A stretch of DNA of 64,000 nt from GCA-2706205 sp964215955 (GCA_964215955.1 CAXPDR010000017.1:1-64000); one strand, 5' to 3'. Counted from the first letter of the stretch, positions 17,607 to 27,765 are shown. The notes: generated from the sequence alone by a model not told the origin. Made by a program: numbers and translations.

Positions 17607-18314
17607 GTGTTTAAAAATACGTTGATCCGGGATGTTTCTTTGAAAAAAACCTCTAAAGAAGTCTTAAGTCTTCAAAATGACATTCATGAAAATCTTACAA
17701 AAGTTGTTCTTAAAAATAAGAAAAATTTGTTTAGTAAGCCTATAACTGACTTCAGCATCGAGACTTTTTCAAAAGCTACTGATTTTGTTCAAAAAAATGT
17801 TGATAGGCCAATTATTTTGGATCTATGTTGCGGAGTTGGTGAGAGCTCTTTTCATTTAGCAAAAAGGAATCCAAAACACTTTGTTATAGGAATAGATAAA
17901 TCATTGGACAGAATTGACAGGAAGAACAAATTTAAAGAGACCTTACCAAAAAATGTACTCATTCTGAGAGGAGACATAATAGACTTTGTGCGATTGTTGG
18001 TTGATAATCCCGTAAAAAATAGAGTAACGGAAGTTAAATTATTTTATCCCAATCCTTATCCCAAAAAAACTCAACTTCAAAAAAGATGGCATGGACATAG
18101 TATCTTTTATCAGCTCATGCAATTGAATTGTTCTTTTGAACTTAGGTCTAATTGGAATATTTACCTAAGTGAGTTTGCTGCCGCAGCATCTAGTTATAGA
18201 AACTTCTTAGAAAAACTTGATTCATTTATTCCGGAAAAAACGATCACTCCATTTGAAAGAAAATATTTTGATTCTGGACAAAAATTATACCGTCTTGAAC
18301 TAAAGCCAATCTAG
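17607..18314 (+). CDS. TrmB-like tRNA (guanine-N7) methyltransferase
   Basis: The 235-residue protein is a Rossmann-fold S-adenosylmethionine methyltransferase: motif I ILDLCCGVGESSF, an acidic end of strand two in GIDKS, then LFYPNPYPKK and the basic QKRWHG. These match the TrmB signature (D/NPWPKK followed by a basic R/K-rich stretch), where the enzyme makes m7G46 in tRNA. The N-terminal 65 residues are basic. Two differences from typical TrmB are YPNPYP instead of FPDPWP and the divergent C-terminus, so it may be a diverged paralogue. The start is uncertain: GTG at 17607 or a TTG at 17640; neither has a clear ribosome-binding site. Confidence 0.65.
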   Translation: MFKNTLIRDVSLKKTSKEVLSLQNDIHENLTKVVLKNKKNLFSKPITDFSIETFSKATDFVQKNVDRPIILDLCCGVGESSFHLAKRNPKHFVIGIDKSLDRIDRKNKFKETLPKNVLILRGDIIDFVRLLVDNPVKNRVTEVKLFYPNPYPKKTQLQKRWHGHSIFYQLMQLNCSFELRSNWNIYLSEFAAAASSYRNFLEKLDSFIPEKTITPFERKYFDSGQKLYRLELKPI

Positions 18315-18433
18315 ATTAGAAAAAACAAAACCCGACATTATCACTCTAACATCTGAATAAAAATTAATAATTATTTGGTTTTAAATATTTAAAAGGAGAT
18401 TTAAAATAATTTTAATCAAATTAAGGATGAAAA

Positions 18434-21400
18434 ATGGATAGTAATGCACTAAAGAATGAATTTCTTGTTGAGTCTTTTGAAAATTTAGCATCAATAAGTG
18501 AAGACCTTACACAACTTGAAAAAGATCCAGATAATATGGATTTATTGAACAAATTGTATCGTACCGTTCATACTATGAAAGGATCAGCAAGCTTCTTAGG
18601 ATACAAAAAACTTCAAGACATTACTCATTCAGCAGAAAACCTATTAGATGAATTGAGAGAGGGGAAGTTTAAAACTAATTCTGAAATAGTAGACACATTA
18701 TTTGAGACATTTGATATCTGTAATTTAATTTTAAAATCACTTGAAGCTTCCGATAGTGAAGGTGATTCAGATGTCGAACAGAATAAATTAAAGCTTGAGA
18801 ATTTGTTAGAAAATAATGGAGAAGTTCAACAAAAAGAAAATGTGTCAGCTTCAGAAAAAGTAGAAGTGGCTCCTCCTATAAATAACGAAGGGCTTGAAGA
18901 TAGTGAGTTAATAGATCTAATTTCAGGCCACCGAGATGGACCAGAAGATACTGATATTGAAAAGGAAATAGCATCAATTAACCAAGAGCATGAAAGTATA
19001 GAAGCTGGGGTTTCTAGTGCAGCTCTTGCTTCACTTAACGAACTCATTGGCGAAGGTAAAATGGACGCATCTGTACTAGAGCAGCTCCAAGGAGATGCTC
19101 CTGATGAAGAGAGTTCAACTGAAGTTGCCGAGGAGAAGTTAGTAGTTAAAGAAGAAACTTCCTCTAGTAATACATCTCAGGAGGTTGTCACACCTGAAAA
19201 AACAGCAGAACCCACACCTGAAGTTCAGGTAACTAAAGATCCAGTTACAGAGGATAACAGAAAAAGCATTGCAGATTCTTTTGTGAGGGTTAATGTTAAA
19301 GTCCTTGATAAGATTATGAATGTCGTGGGAGAGCTGGTACTTAATCGAAACCAAATCGTTCAATATTCCAATATTAATGGCGATGCAGAGTTTAGTCGTT
19401 TATCTCAACAATTAAACATTATAACTTCTGAGCTTCAAGGAGAAGTTATGTCTACGAGGATGCAGCCCATTGGTAGTATTCTCACTAAGTTTGAACGATT
19501 AGTACGAGACTTCTCTAGGGGTAATGATAAGAAAATAGAATTAAAATTATCGGGACAAGAGACAGAATTAGATAAAACTTTAATTGAAGCGATCAAAGAT
19601 CCACTTGTTCATATAATCAGAAATGCCTGTGACCATGGAATGGAGACAATTGAAGAAAGATCTCAAACAGCAAAGTCTGAAACTGGAACCATTCATATCA
19701 AAGCTTATAATGAAAGTGGGCAAGTTACGATTGAAATTGTTGATGATGGAAGAGGCCTTAATAGAGATAAAATTGGAGCTAAGGCAATAGAGAAAGGTGT
19801 TATCTCTTCAGAGAAGTTTGAGAAAATGAGTAATAACCAAGTCTATAATCTTATCTTTGCACCTGGCTTTTCCACCGCAGAAAAAATTACGAATATCTCG
19901 GGCCGAGGTGTTGGTATGGATGTAGTTAAGACAAATATTGAAAAAATAGGAGGCTCAGTAAATGTTACATCTGAGCTTGGTGTTGGTACTACTTTTAAAT
20001 TAAGAATCCCTTTAACTCTTGCAATTGTTCCAGCGCTAATTATTAAAAGCTGGGGAGAGTCCTTTGCTATACCTCAATTAAACTTAGTAGAGCTAGTACG
20101 ACTTGAAACAGAAGAAGAGAAGTCTCAAATTGAAAAAATTCAAGGGAGTGAATTTCTAAAGTTAAGAGGGGACTTAACACCCTTGTTTAGATTAAATGAA
20201 GTTCTTGCATTGGAAAATGTTAATGATAAAAGTGAAAAACTTAAATCAGTTATTACGAGAAGCACTAACTCAAAAAACCAACTTAAACAAGATGAGAAGG
20301 CATTATCGGCAACAGATGAATCCTATGCTTACAATATTGCTATATTGAATACAGAGAATCATTATTTTGGGGTGCTCGTAGATGAGATCCTAGATACAGA
20401 AGAAATTGTTGTAAAGCCATTAAACGGTGGTTTAAAGCATTTAAGTCTATTTGGGGGAGCAACCATCATGGGGGATGGTACGGTAGCATTAATTCTTGAT
20501 GCTATGGGGATACTTAATAAAGTAAGTACTGTAGGAATAAAGAATTTAGAAAAAGAGCTAAATAGTGAAGACATTATTGATATTTATGATGGAAGTGAAG
20601 TTCAAGAAAATCTTTTATTTAAATTGTATGATGGAAGAGAGTATGCAGTTCCTCTTTCTTTGGTTTCGAGGTTAGAAGAGTTTAATGTCAAAAGTATAGA
20701 GCTAACAGGAAAGCAACCTATTGTAAGATATTTGGATTCCCCAATGCCGTTGATCAACTTAGAAAAAACTTTAAGTTTAGATGGTATCTCTAGTTTGGAA
20801 AACTATAAAGAACAGGGAATTCAAGCCTTAAACTGTATTGTTACAACTATTCAAGGGAAAAACTTTGGGATTATAGTCAATGAAATTTTAGATATATCTA
20901 TTGATAGAGTTACCATTGATGATACGGCCATTGATAGAGAAGGTATTTTAGGAACAGTGTTTATTGATGATAGGATCATATCTCTTATCGATATTTACTC
21001 CGTTATTGAAGCTCAAAACCTTGGTGGTGTTAAGAAGAAAAAGGTCGCAGATAAAGAAAAAGAACAGAATAGTAAAAAAAGAGTTCTTCTCGTAGAAGAT
21101 TCACCTATGTATCGAAAACTAGAAAGTGATATGCTAATTGAGCTAGGCTATGATGTTGATATCGCCAATCATGGAGGGGAAGGCTTTGAGAAGGTTAAGG
21201 AAAATAATTATGACCTTGTTTTAACCGATATTGAAATGCCTTTTTTAACTGGATATGAATTGGCAAGTAAAATACGTAATGAATTAGGAAAAGCAGATTT
21301 AAAAATTATTGCTTTATCAACTAGACACTCAAAAGAGGATATTGAAAAAGGTCAAGAAGCCGGTTTTAATTATCATCTAGAAAAGTTTAAAAAGAAAGAA

Positions 21401-21439
21401 GTTGAAGAGCTCGTATTAAACGTAATGAAAGAGGTTTAA
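18434..21439 (+). CDS. cheA: CheA-type hybrid histidine kinase with C-terminal receiver
   Basis: The 1001-residue protein runs: Hpt domain (about 1-105, phospho-acceptor H46 in HTMKG), an acidic linker without an evident P2 domain, dimerisation and HATPase domains (about 275-530; N-box HIIRNACDHGME, G1 DDGRGL, G2 GRGVGMDVV), two successive CheW-like domains (about 530-690 and 715-855) and a receiver (about 880-1001, phospho-acceptor D932 in LTDIEMP). Kinase, scaffold contact and phosphate sink are thus fused. AAGGATG precedes the ATG. It is the first gene of the chemosensory operon, followed one base later by cheW. No chemoreceptor gene is in the window, so it must be activated by a receptor encoded elsewhere. 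Confidence 0.93.
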   Translation: MDSNALKNEFLVESFENLASISEDLTQLEKDPDNMDLLNKLYRTVHTMKGSASFLGYKKLQDITHSAENLLDELREGKFKTNSEIVDTLFETFDICNLILKSLEASDSEGDSDVEQNKLKLENLLENNGEVQQKENVSASEKVEVAPPINNEGLEDSELIDLISGHRDGPEDTDIEKEIASINQEHESIEAGVSSAALASLNELIGEGKMDASVLEQLQGDAPDEESSTEVAEEKLVVKEETSSSNTSQEVVTPEKTAEPTPEVQVTKDPVTEDNRKSIADSFVRVNVKVLDKIMNVVGELVLNRNQIVQYSNINGDAEFSRLSQQLNIITSELQGEVMSTRMQPIGSILTKFERLVRDFSRGNDKKIELKLSGQETELDKTLIEAIKDPLVHIIRNACDHGMETIEERSQTAKSETGTIHIKAYNESGQVTIEIVDDGRGLNRDKIGAKAIEKGVISSEKFEKMSNNQVYNLIFAPGFSTAEKITNISGRGVGMDVVKTNIEKIGGSVNVTSELGVGTTFKLRIPLTLAIVPALIIKSWGESFAIPQLNLVELVRLETEEEKSQIEKIQGSEFLKLRGDLTPLFRLNEVLALENVNDKSEKLKSVITRSTNSKNQLKQDEKALSATDESYAYNIAILNTENHYFGVLVDEILDTEEIVVKPLNGGLKHLSLFGGATIMGDGTVALILDAMGILNKVSTVGIKNLEKELNSEDIIDIYDGSEVQENLLFKLYDGREYAVPLSLVSRLEEFNVKSIELTGKQPIVRYLDSPMPLINLEKTLSLDGISSLENYKEQGIQALNCIVTTIQGKNFGIIVNEILDISIDRVTIDDTAIDREGILGTVFIDDRIISLIDIYSVIEAQNLGGVKKKKVADKEKEQNSKKRVLLVEDSPMYRKLESDMLIELGYDVDIANHGGEGFEKVKENNYDLVLTDIEMPFLTGYELASKIRNELGKADLKIIALSTRHSKEDIEKGQEAGFNYHLEKFKKKEVEELVLNVMKEV

Positions 21440-21440
21440 A

Positions 21441-21893
21441 ATGGAATTGGTTCAAGGAGAGATAACTCAGTATTGTGGTTTTAAAATAGCTGGTGAAGAA
21501 TATGCTATCCCTGTTATGGAAGTTCAGGAGGTCATAAAACCCCAAATGGTGACACCTATTCCACTTGCTCAAGATGAAATCAGGGGATTAATAAATTTAA
21601 GAGGGCAAATCGTTACTTGTTTAAGTCTTAGGCGACTATTCAAGCAAGATGATGATCTGGAAAAAGACTATATGAATATTATCGTCAAGGGTGACGATGG
21701 ACTTTTTTCCCTTGTTGTTGATGAAGTTACTGATATCATAGATATAGAAAAGAGTAGCCTTGAGTCGGCTCCTGATACAATTAATCCAAACTTGAAAAAA
21801 TATGTGGATAATATCTATAAGAGAGATAAAGGGTTAGTTATTTTACTGGATATTTCGGAGTTAGTAAGTATAAAGCAAGAATTGGCTGAATAA
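21441..21893 (+). CDS. cheW: CheW coupling protein
   Basis: The 150-residue protein is a single CheW domain: YCGFKIAGEEYAIPVMEVQEV, then a PLAQDEIRGLINLRGQIVTC core, the loop that docks onto CheA P5 and chemoreceptor tips. It couples receptors to the kinase. It lies between cheA and cheB, its stop overlapping the cheB start as TAATG, which suggests translational coupling. Length is normal for the family. Confidence 0.95.
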   Translation: MELVQGEITQYCGFKIAGEEYAIPVMEVQEVIKPQMVTPIPLAQDEIRGLINLRGQIVTCLSLRRLFKQDDDLEKDYMNIIVKGDDGLFSLVVDEVTDIIDIEKSSLESAPDTINPNLKKYVDNIYKRDKGLVILLDISELVSIKQELAE

Positions 21894-22939
21894 TGAGAGT
21901 TTTAATTGTAGATGATTCAATTGTTTTTAGAACAGCGATAAAGACAGCTTTGTTAAATAGTAATGCTGTTACGGAAACTGATGTTGCTTCTAATGGGAAA
22001 ATTGCCTGTGAGAAGCTTCAGCAAAAAGAGTTTGACGGTGTCACTCTTGATCTAGAAATGCCTGTTATGGATGGTATTGAAACTATTAAAAAAATTAGGG
22101 AGTTTAATAAGACAATTCCTATCATCATTTTTAGTGCTCAAAATTTAAAAGCGGCAAATAAAACAATGAAAGCGCTTGAAATGGGGGCTAATGATTTTGT
22201 TCAAAAGCTACAAGACTCAAATGATGTAAATGAAAATTTAAAAATGATTGAAAACGAGTTGGTTCCAAAGTTTAAAGCTTTGGTTGAAAAAAATAAACCA
22301 CATGAATCGCAAACCAAAAATCTTACTTCAAGAGACTTTGATGAGAATAGAAGTAAATTTGTTAATTTTAAAGCGAATCTTATATGTATAGGAAGCTCTA
22401 CGGGTGGACCTGATTTTTTAATGAAGATTTTTAAAGGGCTTGAAAAGTTAGATGTCCCTGTTTTAATTGTCCAACATATGCCGCCTGTTTTTACCACTCA
22501 GTTTGCCAATACCTTAGATACTGTTAGTTCAAATAAAGTTGTAGAGGCAAAAGTTGGTGATATTTTGGAACCTGGAACAGTATATATTGCTCCCGGTGAC
22601 TTTCATATGACAATTAAGAAATCAGATGGAAAGTACCTTATTGATTTAAATCAAAATGAAAAAGTTTGTTATGTAAGGCCGGCCGTTGATGTTTTGTTTC
22701 AATCAGTAGTTGAAACTTTTCAGGGAAAAATTGGTTCTTTTATTTTTACAGGTATGGGCTCTGATGGTGCAAATGGATGTCTTGCAATGAGGAAAAATGG
22801 TGAGAATGTTGTCGGTATTCAGGATGAAGAATCAAGTGTCGTCTGGGGAATGCCTGGCGCAGTTTTCAATAATAAAGCCTATGATGCTGTATTAAAACCG
22901 GATGAAATTATAAACGCTATAAATAAAATGGGAAGATAA
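21893..22939 (+). CDS. cheB: CheB protein-glutamate methylesterase
   Basis: The 348-residue protein has an N-terminal receiver (phospho-acceptor Asp in TLDLEMPVMDG) and a C-terminal methylesterase whose catalytic triad is visible: Ser in IGSSTGGP, His in QHMPPVFTTQFA and Asp in FTGMGSDGANG. It removes methyl groups from chemoreceptor glutamates when phosphorylated by CheA, giving adaptation. Together with CheR downstream, this implies a methylated receptor partner although none is encoded here. Its start overlaps the cheW stop. Confidence 0.95.
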   Translation: MRVLIVDDSIVFRTAIKTALLNSNAVTETDVASNGKIACEKLQQKEFDGVTLDLEMPVMDGIETIKKIREFNKTIPIIIFSAQNLKAANKTMKALEMGANDFVQKLQDSNDVNENLKMIENELVPKFKALVEKNKPHESQTKNLTSRDFDENRSKFVNFKANLICIGSSTGGPDFLMKIFKGLEKLDVPVLIVQHMPPVFTTQFANTLDTVSSNKVVEAKVGDILEPGTVYIAPGDFHMTIKKSDGKYLIDLNQNEKVCYVRPAVDVLFQSVVETFQGKIGSFIFTGMGSDGANGCLAMRKNGENVVGIQDEESSVVWGMPGAVFNNKAYDAVLKPDEIINAINKMGR

Positions 22940-22951
22940 AAAGGTAGATTT

Positions 22952-23314
22952 ATGAATGTTTTACTAGTTGATGATTCAAATTCAATTGCGATGGTTGTTG
23001 GTCAAATGCTAAACGATGCTGGTTTTCAGCATGAGCGTGCAAAAGATGGTAAGGAAGCTATCGAAATTATAAACAAAGGGATAAAGTTTGATGCCATCTT
23101 GTTAGATTGGAATATGCCAGAAATGGATGGTTTAGAGTTTCTTAAATATAATAAAGAAAATAATTTAATTTCATGTCCAATTGTTATGATGACGACTGAA
23201 AATAAACCAGAGAAAATTATCATGGCAATGGAGAATGGTGCAGCTGAGTATATTATGAAGCCTTTTACCCCAGACATTCTTTTATCAAAATTAGAATCAG
23301 TTTTAAATGCTTAA
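22952..23314 (+). CDS. cheY: CheY-type single-domain response regulator
   Basis: The 120-residue protein is a free receiver domain: the acidic pocket is LLVDDSN, the phospho-acceptor Asp is in LLDWNMPEMDG, the Thr is in VMMTTEN and the Lys in YIMKPFT. It takes phosphate from CheA and diffuses to its target, in classical systems the flagellar motor, though the target here is not known. AAGGT lies just before the ATG. The gene sits between cheB and cheR. Confidence 0.93.
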   Translation: MNVLLVDDSNSIAMVVGQMLNDAGFQHERAKDGKEAIEIINKGIKFDAILLDWNMPEMDGLEFLKYNKENNLISCPIVMMTTENKPEKIIMAMENGAAEYIMKPFTPDILLSKLESVLNA

Positions 23315-23325
23315 TTGGATATATT

Positions 23326-24138
23326 ATGATTACAAATGAAATATATAAATATTTTGCGGATTTTGTTTTTCAAAAAACTGGAATTCAATATCTTGAAAAC
23401 GATTATTATCGATTAGATAGTAGAATTAACCAACTTATTGAGAAGTATGAATGTAAAGATGCCCAAGAGGTATACAAACTTTATAAGGAAAGTCTTGATT
23501 CTGAAAAAGAAAGGTTTTTAATTGATATTTGTACTAATAACGAAACTTACTTTTTTAGGGATACAAAACCATTTGATGCTTTAGCCACTGATATTATACC
23601 GGAGTTAAGACAACGTTTTCCTAGCGATGAATTAAAAATTTGGTCTTGCGCATCCTCTACTGGGCAAGAACCTTTATCTATTTTGATGACTATTATGGAA
23701 AAGCTCCCAAGTGAACTAAATTTTAAATTTCAAGCCACAGATATTTCTAGTAAAGCTTTAGATAAATGTAAGAATGGTGTTTATACTAACTTAGATGTCC
23801 AAAGAGGACTTCCTATTCAACTACTAGTTAAGTATTTTGAAAGTGTAGAGGGAAGTAATTGGAAGGCGAAACCGAGTTTGACGACAAAGGTGGATTATGG
23901 ACATTTTAACTTGTTAACTGACCTTTTTCCTCCAGCAGCTTATCATGTTATATTTTGTAGGAATGTTCTTATTTATCAAAATCAGGTGAATAAAAACTTA
24001 ATTTTAGAAAAAATTGAATCTTCCCTTAAGCCTGGTGGATATCTGATTTTAGGTGCTGGTGAGAGTTTAATTGGTTCAAGCATCAAATTGTCACAGAAAA
24101 ACTTAAGCGGAGCGATGGTTTTTCAAAAAGATAGCTAA
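23326..24138 (+). CDS. cheR: CheR chemoreceptor glutamate methyltransferase
   Basis: The 270-residue protein has the CheR layout: an N-terminal helical domain, then TNNETYFFRD and the S-adenosylmethionine-binding core WSCASSTGQEPLSI, followed by VIFCRNVLIYQ. It methylates receptor glutamates, opposing CheB. It is the last gene of the first che block; 64 bases separate it from the Hpt-REC gene, which has its own strong ribosome-binding site. Confidence 0.93.
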   Translation: MITNEIYKYFADFVFQKTGIQYLENDYYRLDSRINQLIEKYECKDAQEVYKLYKESLDSEKERFLIDICTNNETYFFRDTKPFDALATDIIPELRQRFPSDELKIWSCASSTGQEPLSILMTIMEKLPSELNFKFQATDISSKALDKCKNGVYTNLDVQRGLPIQLLVKYFESVEGSNWKAKPSLTTKVDYGHFNLLTDLFPPAAYHVIFCRNVLIYQNQVNKNLILEKIESSLKPGGYLILGAGESLIGSSIKLSQKNLSGAMVFQKDS

Positions 24139-24202
24139 AATTTTCGTCGTTTTTCATTAAAACTTTTCCTTCGATAAACCGAAATGTAGTCGGAGGAATT
24201 AT

Positions 24203-25153
24203 ATGGATAACGACATGTTAGGTGATTTTTATATTGAGGCTGAGGAACTTTTTGATGAGGCAGAAGATAGTTTACTCGCAATAGAAAAGTCTGATAATTA
24301 TCAATCGTGCTTCAATTCCATTTTTAGAGCATTTCATAGTGTTAAAGGTGCTGCTGGAATGTTTGGAATTGAAAAATTACAAGAGCATATGCACTTTGTA
24401 GAAAATCTTCTAGAGAAAAAGAAGAGTGATGGTTCTATGTCTAGCGCTATGGTCGATTATTTATTAAAAGCAGTTGATGGTGCCAGAAGAATATTAAAAG
24501 GCGAAACCATTGAATTTGAATATCGAGATCCAGATAATCCCCAAATTGAGACACCAAAAGTTGATAAGGATATAATTGAGTCCATTAAAAAAGGAGCTAG
24601 CGAAAGAGCTCGAAAACAAAATCTTGGTGGACATATATTTGTTGTTGATGATGAAGAAGATATATTAGAGATTACTAAGACTTTCTTAAAGGAAGAAGAA
24701 TTTGAAGTTGATATATTTAATAATGCTAAAGACGCATTAGAAGCTTTGAAAACAACAACTCCTGATTTAGTTATATCTGATATCAAAATGCCAGAAATGA
24801 ATGGGGTTGAGTTCATGAGACTTGCCCATAAGCAAAAGCCTCATTTACCATTTATCGTTGTAAGTGGTTACGTTACCAAAGAGGTATGTATGGATGCACT
24901 TTCATGTGGTGTCTCAGGTATTATAGAGAAACCATTTGATGGAGATTATTTAATTAGTCTGTGTAATATTTTAATTAATCGTTATAAAAATCTCAAACTT
25001 CTTAATAAAAGTATTGATCTATTAATCTATCAATTTGAAGGATTTGATAAGTACCTGTTAGAAAACTTTGGAGAAACAAAAAGGGATACTTTTAGAGCTG
25101 AATTAAAAGGAATTTTGAAACAAAAGAAAGAATTATTTGAGAACTTAAAATAA
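24203..25153 (+). CDS. Hpt-receiver fusion protein
   Basis: The 316-residue protein starts with an Hpt domain (phospho-acceptor H45 in FHSVKGAAGMFG), then a basic linker and a receiver (about 143-262) with the phospho-acceptor D193 in VISDIKMPEMNG and Lys in IIEKPFDG. About 50 helical residues end the chain. It has no kinase and no output domain, so it can only pass phosphate between partners or act as a phosphate sink. It is likely a relay between the two CheA proteins flanking it, which is inference from order. GGAGG precedes the ATG by 5 bases; the second cheA follows 8 bases later. Confidence 0.88.
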   Translation: MDNDMLGDFYIEAEELFDEAEDSLLAIEKSDNYQSCFNSIFRAFHSVKGAAGMFGIEKLQEHMHFVENLLEKKKSDGSMSSAMVDYLLKAVDGARRILKGETIEFEYRDPDNPQIETPKVDKDIIESIKKGASERARKQNLGGHIFVVDDEEDILEITKTFLKEEEFEVDIFNNAKDALEALKTTTPDLVISDIKMPEMNGVEFMRLAHKQKPHLPFIVVSGYVTKEVCMDALSCGVSGIIEKPFDGDYLISLCNILINRYKNLKLLNKSIDLLIYQFEGFDKYLLENFGETKRDTFRAELKGILKQKKELFENLK

Positions 25154-25161
25154 GGTCGCTT

Positions 25162-27765
25162 ATGCAAGAGAAAGATTTTCAGATTATATGTGTAGATGAT
25201 GATTTAGATGTATTAGAAATCACCAAGCTTGATGTTGAAAGACTAGGTTATCAGGCAGTAGGGTTTTCTCATCCTCATGAAGCTGTAGCCTATATAGATA
25301 AAAATAGACATAAGATTTCCATGATTCTTTCAGATCTGAGAATGGATGATGTTAACGGCTTTGAATTTAAAAAACTCCTGAATGGTCAGCTTAGTGATAT
25401 ACCATTTGTCGTTGTAACTGGATATTGGACAAAAGAAATGTCTGCTGAAGCAATGGAAGTTGGAATTGATGCCTTTATTGAGAAGCCTCTTAGTTCAGAT
25501 ATACTCCAGGGAAATTTAGAAAAATTTGCCAATGTCAGGGCCAATCATTTAATAGAAGAAAGGGAGATGGTTGATGGCTTTCTTGATGAAACTGAGCCAA
25601 TGCTCGATGAAATAGAACAATTAATTTTAGAATTAGAAGAAAACCCAGATAGCGATCAAACATTATCTGTATATTTTAGGTTACTTCATACTATTAAAGG
25701 TACGGCCAGTTGTGTCGGTCTTGGACAATTAGCAGACTATACTCATAAATATGAAGATTTTATAGGTGAACTTAGAAACAAAACACTTCCCGTGAATACT
25801 CAAACTACTAATGTTCTCCTTGAAGGATTAGATGATTTAAAGAAGTATTTTTTAGAAATTACTAATGTGGGGAATGATTTACATTTTGATATTTCAGAAA
25901 CATTAGGAAAGTATGACTCGGCTAACTTTAAAAATGTTTCTGTAAGTGAAGAAGATACTTCTATAGTAAAAGAAGAAGTTAAAACTGATAAAGCTCAAAC
26001 CAAAAAAGATGATGATAAAATGACTGTTGGGATGAGTGTCCTCAATAAGTTCATGGAGGAATCAGGTGAATTGACAGTTATTAGAAATTCTATTTTAAAA
26101 ACTGTCAAAAAAATAGAAATGAAATATCGTGGAGATGATGATATTGAGCAGTTAAATGAATTGTTAGATGGGATGTATAATGTGACATCTAATATTCAGG
26201 GTAAAATAACTGAAATGAGAAAAGTTCCATTAGCGAACACGTTTAGGCCGTTTAAAAGACTTGTAAGAGATCTTTCAAAGCAGCTTAATAAAAAAGTCGA
26301 GCTTGAAATTGAGGGAGATCACCTTTCAGTTGATAATGTTGTAGCTAAGCTCTATAGCAATACTTTGATTCACATCTTAAGAAATAGTTTAGACCATGGT
26401 CTTGAATCACCAAATGAAAGAGTTGATGCAGGTAAAGAAGAGACTGGTTTATTAAAAATAAAAACCTTTGAAGAAGGTGAGGATATTGTCCTGACGGTTT
26501 GTGATGACGGCAAAGGAATTAATCCTGAAGTCATAAAGCAAAAAGCGCTCGAAAAAGAACTTTTTACTGAGCAGGAATTAAGTTCGATGTCTCAAATGGA
26601 AATTGTTAATATCATCTTTCACTCCGGCTTTAGTACAGCAGAGGTCGTTTCAGATCTTTCTGGAAGAGGTGTGGGGATGGATATGGTCCGCGGATCATTT
26701 GAGGATATGGGTGGAAGTGTTTTTGTAAATAGTAAGTTCGGTGAAGGTTCAAAGTTCACTCTTAGAGTTCCAATACCTAAATCTGTATTGATTATTAATT
26801 CTCTTCTTGTAGAAACTTCTAATAGTCATTTTATTTTTCATATGGATGAAGTGTCGGAAGTTGTTAGGTACGAGAAAGAAACTCAAAATAGTAAAATGTA
26901 TGAACTAGATGGAAAGAAAGTATTAAATCACAATGGAGCAATGGTTCAGCTGATTCATTTAGATAATGTTTTAGGATTAAAAGCGTCTGAAGTTGATTAT
27001 AAACAAGGTGATGTTATTAACATTGTTGTTTTAAGATTGGGTGAAACCAAATTTGGAGTCGTGGTAGATCAAATTTATGAATTTGAAGAAGTTGTATCCA
27101 GAAAAATTTCAAACAGAATTGAGTCAAAAGATATGTATTTAGGTGCATCTTTGATTGGAAGTGGTGAGGTTGCATTAATACTTTCTGCTCAAGGTATTGC
27201 TGAAAGATGTCAGATAAATCTCAACTTAGAAAATAACAGTAAATACGAATTTGAAGATGATGAAACAAATGTTCAGGTGGAAGGTCATGAATACATGTTA
27301 TTTAAATATGATCCTGATAAATACCTCGCAGTAGATTTAGATAATGTAGAGAGACTTGAGAAAATTAAGCCAAGTGAGGTTAAGCAGGTGGGCGAGCATT
27401 TTGCTATTAGGTACCTAGATAAAGTACTACCTCTAGTTGAGCCGGCTTCAGAAGCAGCATTAAACCAATTCGATTATAATAGTTTTTTTAATAGTGAAAG
27501 AGATTTTATTGAGCTTATTGTAGTTAATGTAGATAATATGAAATTTGCGTTATTAGTACATGAATTAGACGAAATTAAAGTTACTTCAGAAGAAGTCAAT
27601 CAAGACACTATTGTCGATGAGGGAATATTGGGTTCAGTTTATATCAATGATAAGACTATATGCGTTGTAGATCTTGAATTCGTGGCCAAAAAATTTAAAT
27701 CCAAAAAGAAAATAATTCATGTGGAAGAAATTAATCTAAAATCTGGAGCTTTGGACGCCGCGTAA
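25162..27765 (+). CDS. Second CheA-type kinase with N-terminal receiver
   Basis: The 867-residue protein is a hybrid CheA: a receiver first (about 1-125, D58 in ILSDLRMDD), then Hpt (H176 in LHTIKGTASC), dimerisation and HATPase domains (N-box HILRNSLDHGLE, G1 CDDGKGI, G2 GRGVGMDMV) and two CheW-like domains. CheA proteins normally start with the Hpt domain; here a receiver is placed before it. The receiver could gate phosphotransfer or drain it. The tandem CheW-like arrangement is shared with the first CheA, so both are probably products of one duplication, with the receiver at opposite ends. It shows no separate P2 domain. Confidence 0.9.
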   Translation: MQEKDFQIICVDDDLDVLEITKLDVERLGYQAVGFSHPHEAVAYIDKNRHKISMILSDLRMDDVNGFEFKKLLNGQLSDIPFVVVTGYWTKEMSAEAMEVGIDAFIEKPLSSDILQGNLEKFANVRANHLIEEREMVDGFLDETEPMLDEIEQLILELEENPDSDQTLSVYFRLLHTIKGTASCVGLGQLADYTHKYEDFIGELRNKTLPVNTQTTNVLLEGLDDLKKYFLEITNVGNDLHFDISETLGKYDSANFKNVSVSEEDTSIVKEEVKTDKAQTKKDDDKMTVGMSVLNKFMEESGELTVIRNSILKTVKKIEMKYRGDDDIEQLNELLDGMYNVTSNIQGKITEMRKVPLANTFRPFKRLVRDLSKQLNKKVELEIEGDHLSVDNVVAKLYSNTLIHILRNSLDHGLESPNERVDAGKEETGLLKIKTFEEGEDIVLTVCDDGKGINPEVIKQKALEKELFTEQELSSMSQMEIVNIIFHSGFSTAEVVSDLSGRGVGMDMVRGSFEDMGGSVFVNSKFGEGSKFTLRVPIPKSVLIINSLLVETSNSHFIFHMDEVSEVVRYEKETQNSKMYELDGKKVLNHNGAMVQLIHLDNVLGLKASEVDYKQGDVINIVVLRLGETKFGVVVDQIYEFEEVVSRKISNRIESKDMYLGASLIGSGEVALILSAQGIAERCQINLNLENNSKYEFEDDETNVQVEGHEYMLFKYDPDKYLAVDLDNVERLEKIKPSEVKQVGEHFAIRYLDKVLPLVEPASEAALNQFDYNSFFNSERDFIELIVVNVDNMKFALLVHELDEIKVTSEEVNQDTIVDEGILGSVYINDKTICVVDLEFVAKKFKSKKKIIHVEEINLKSGALDAA

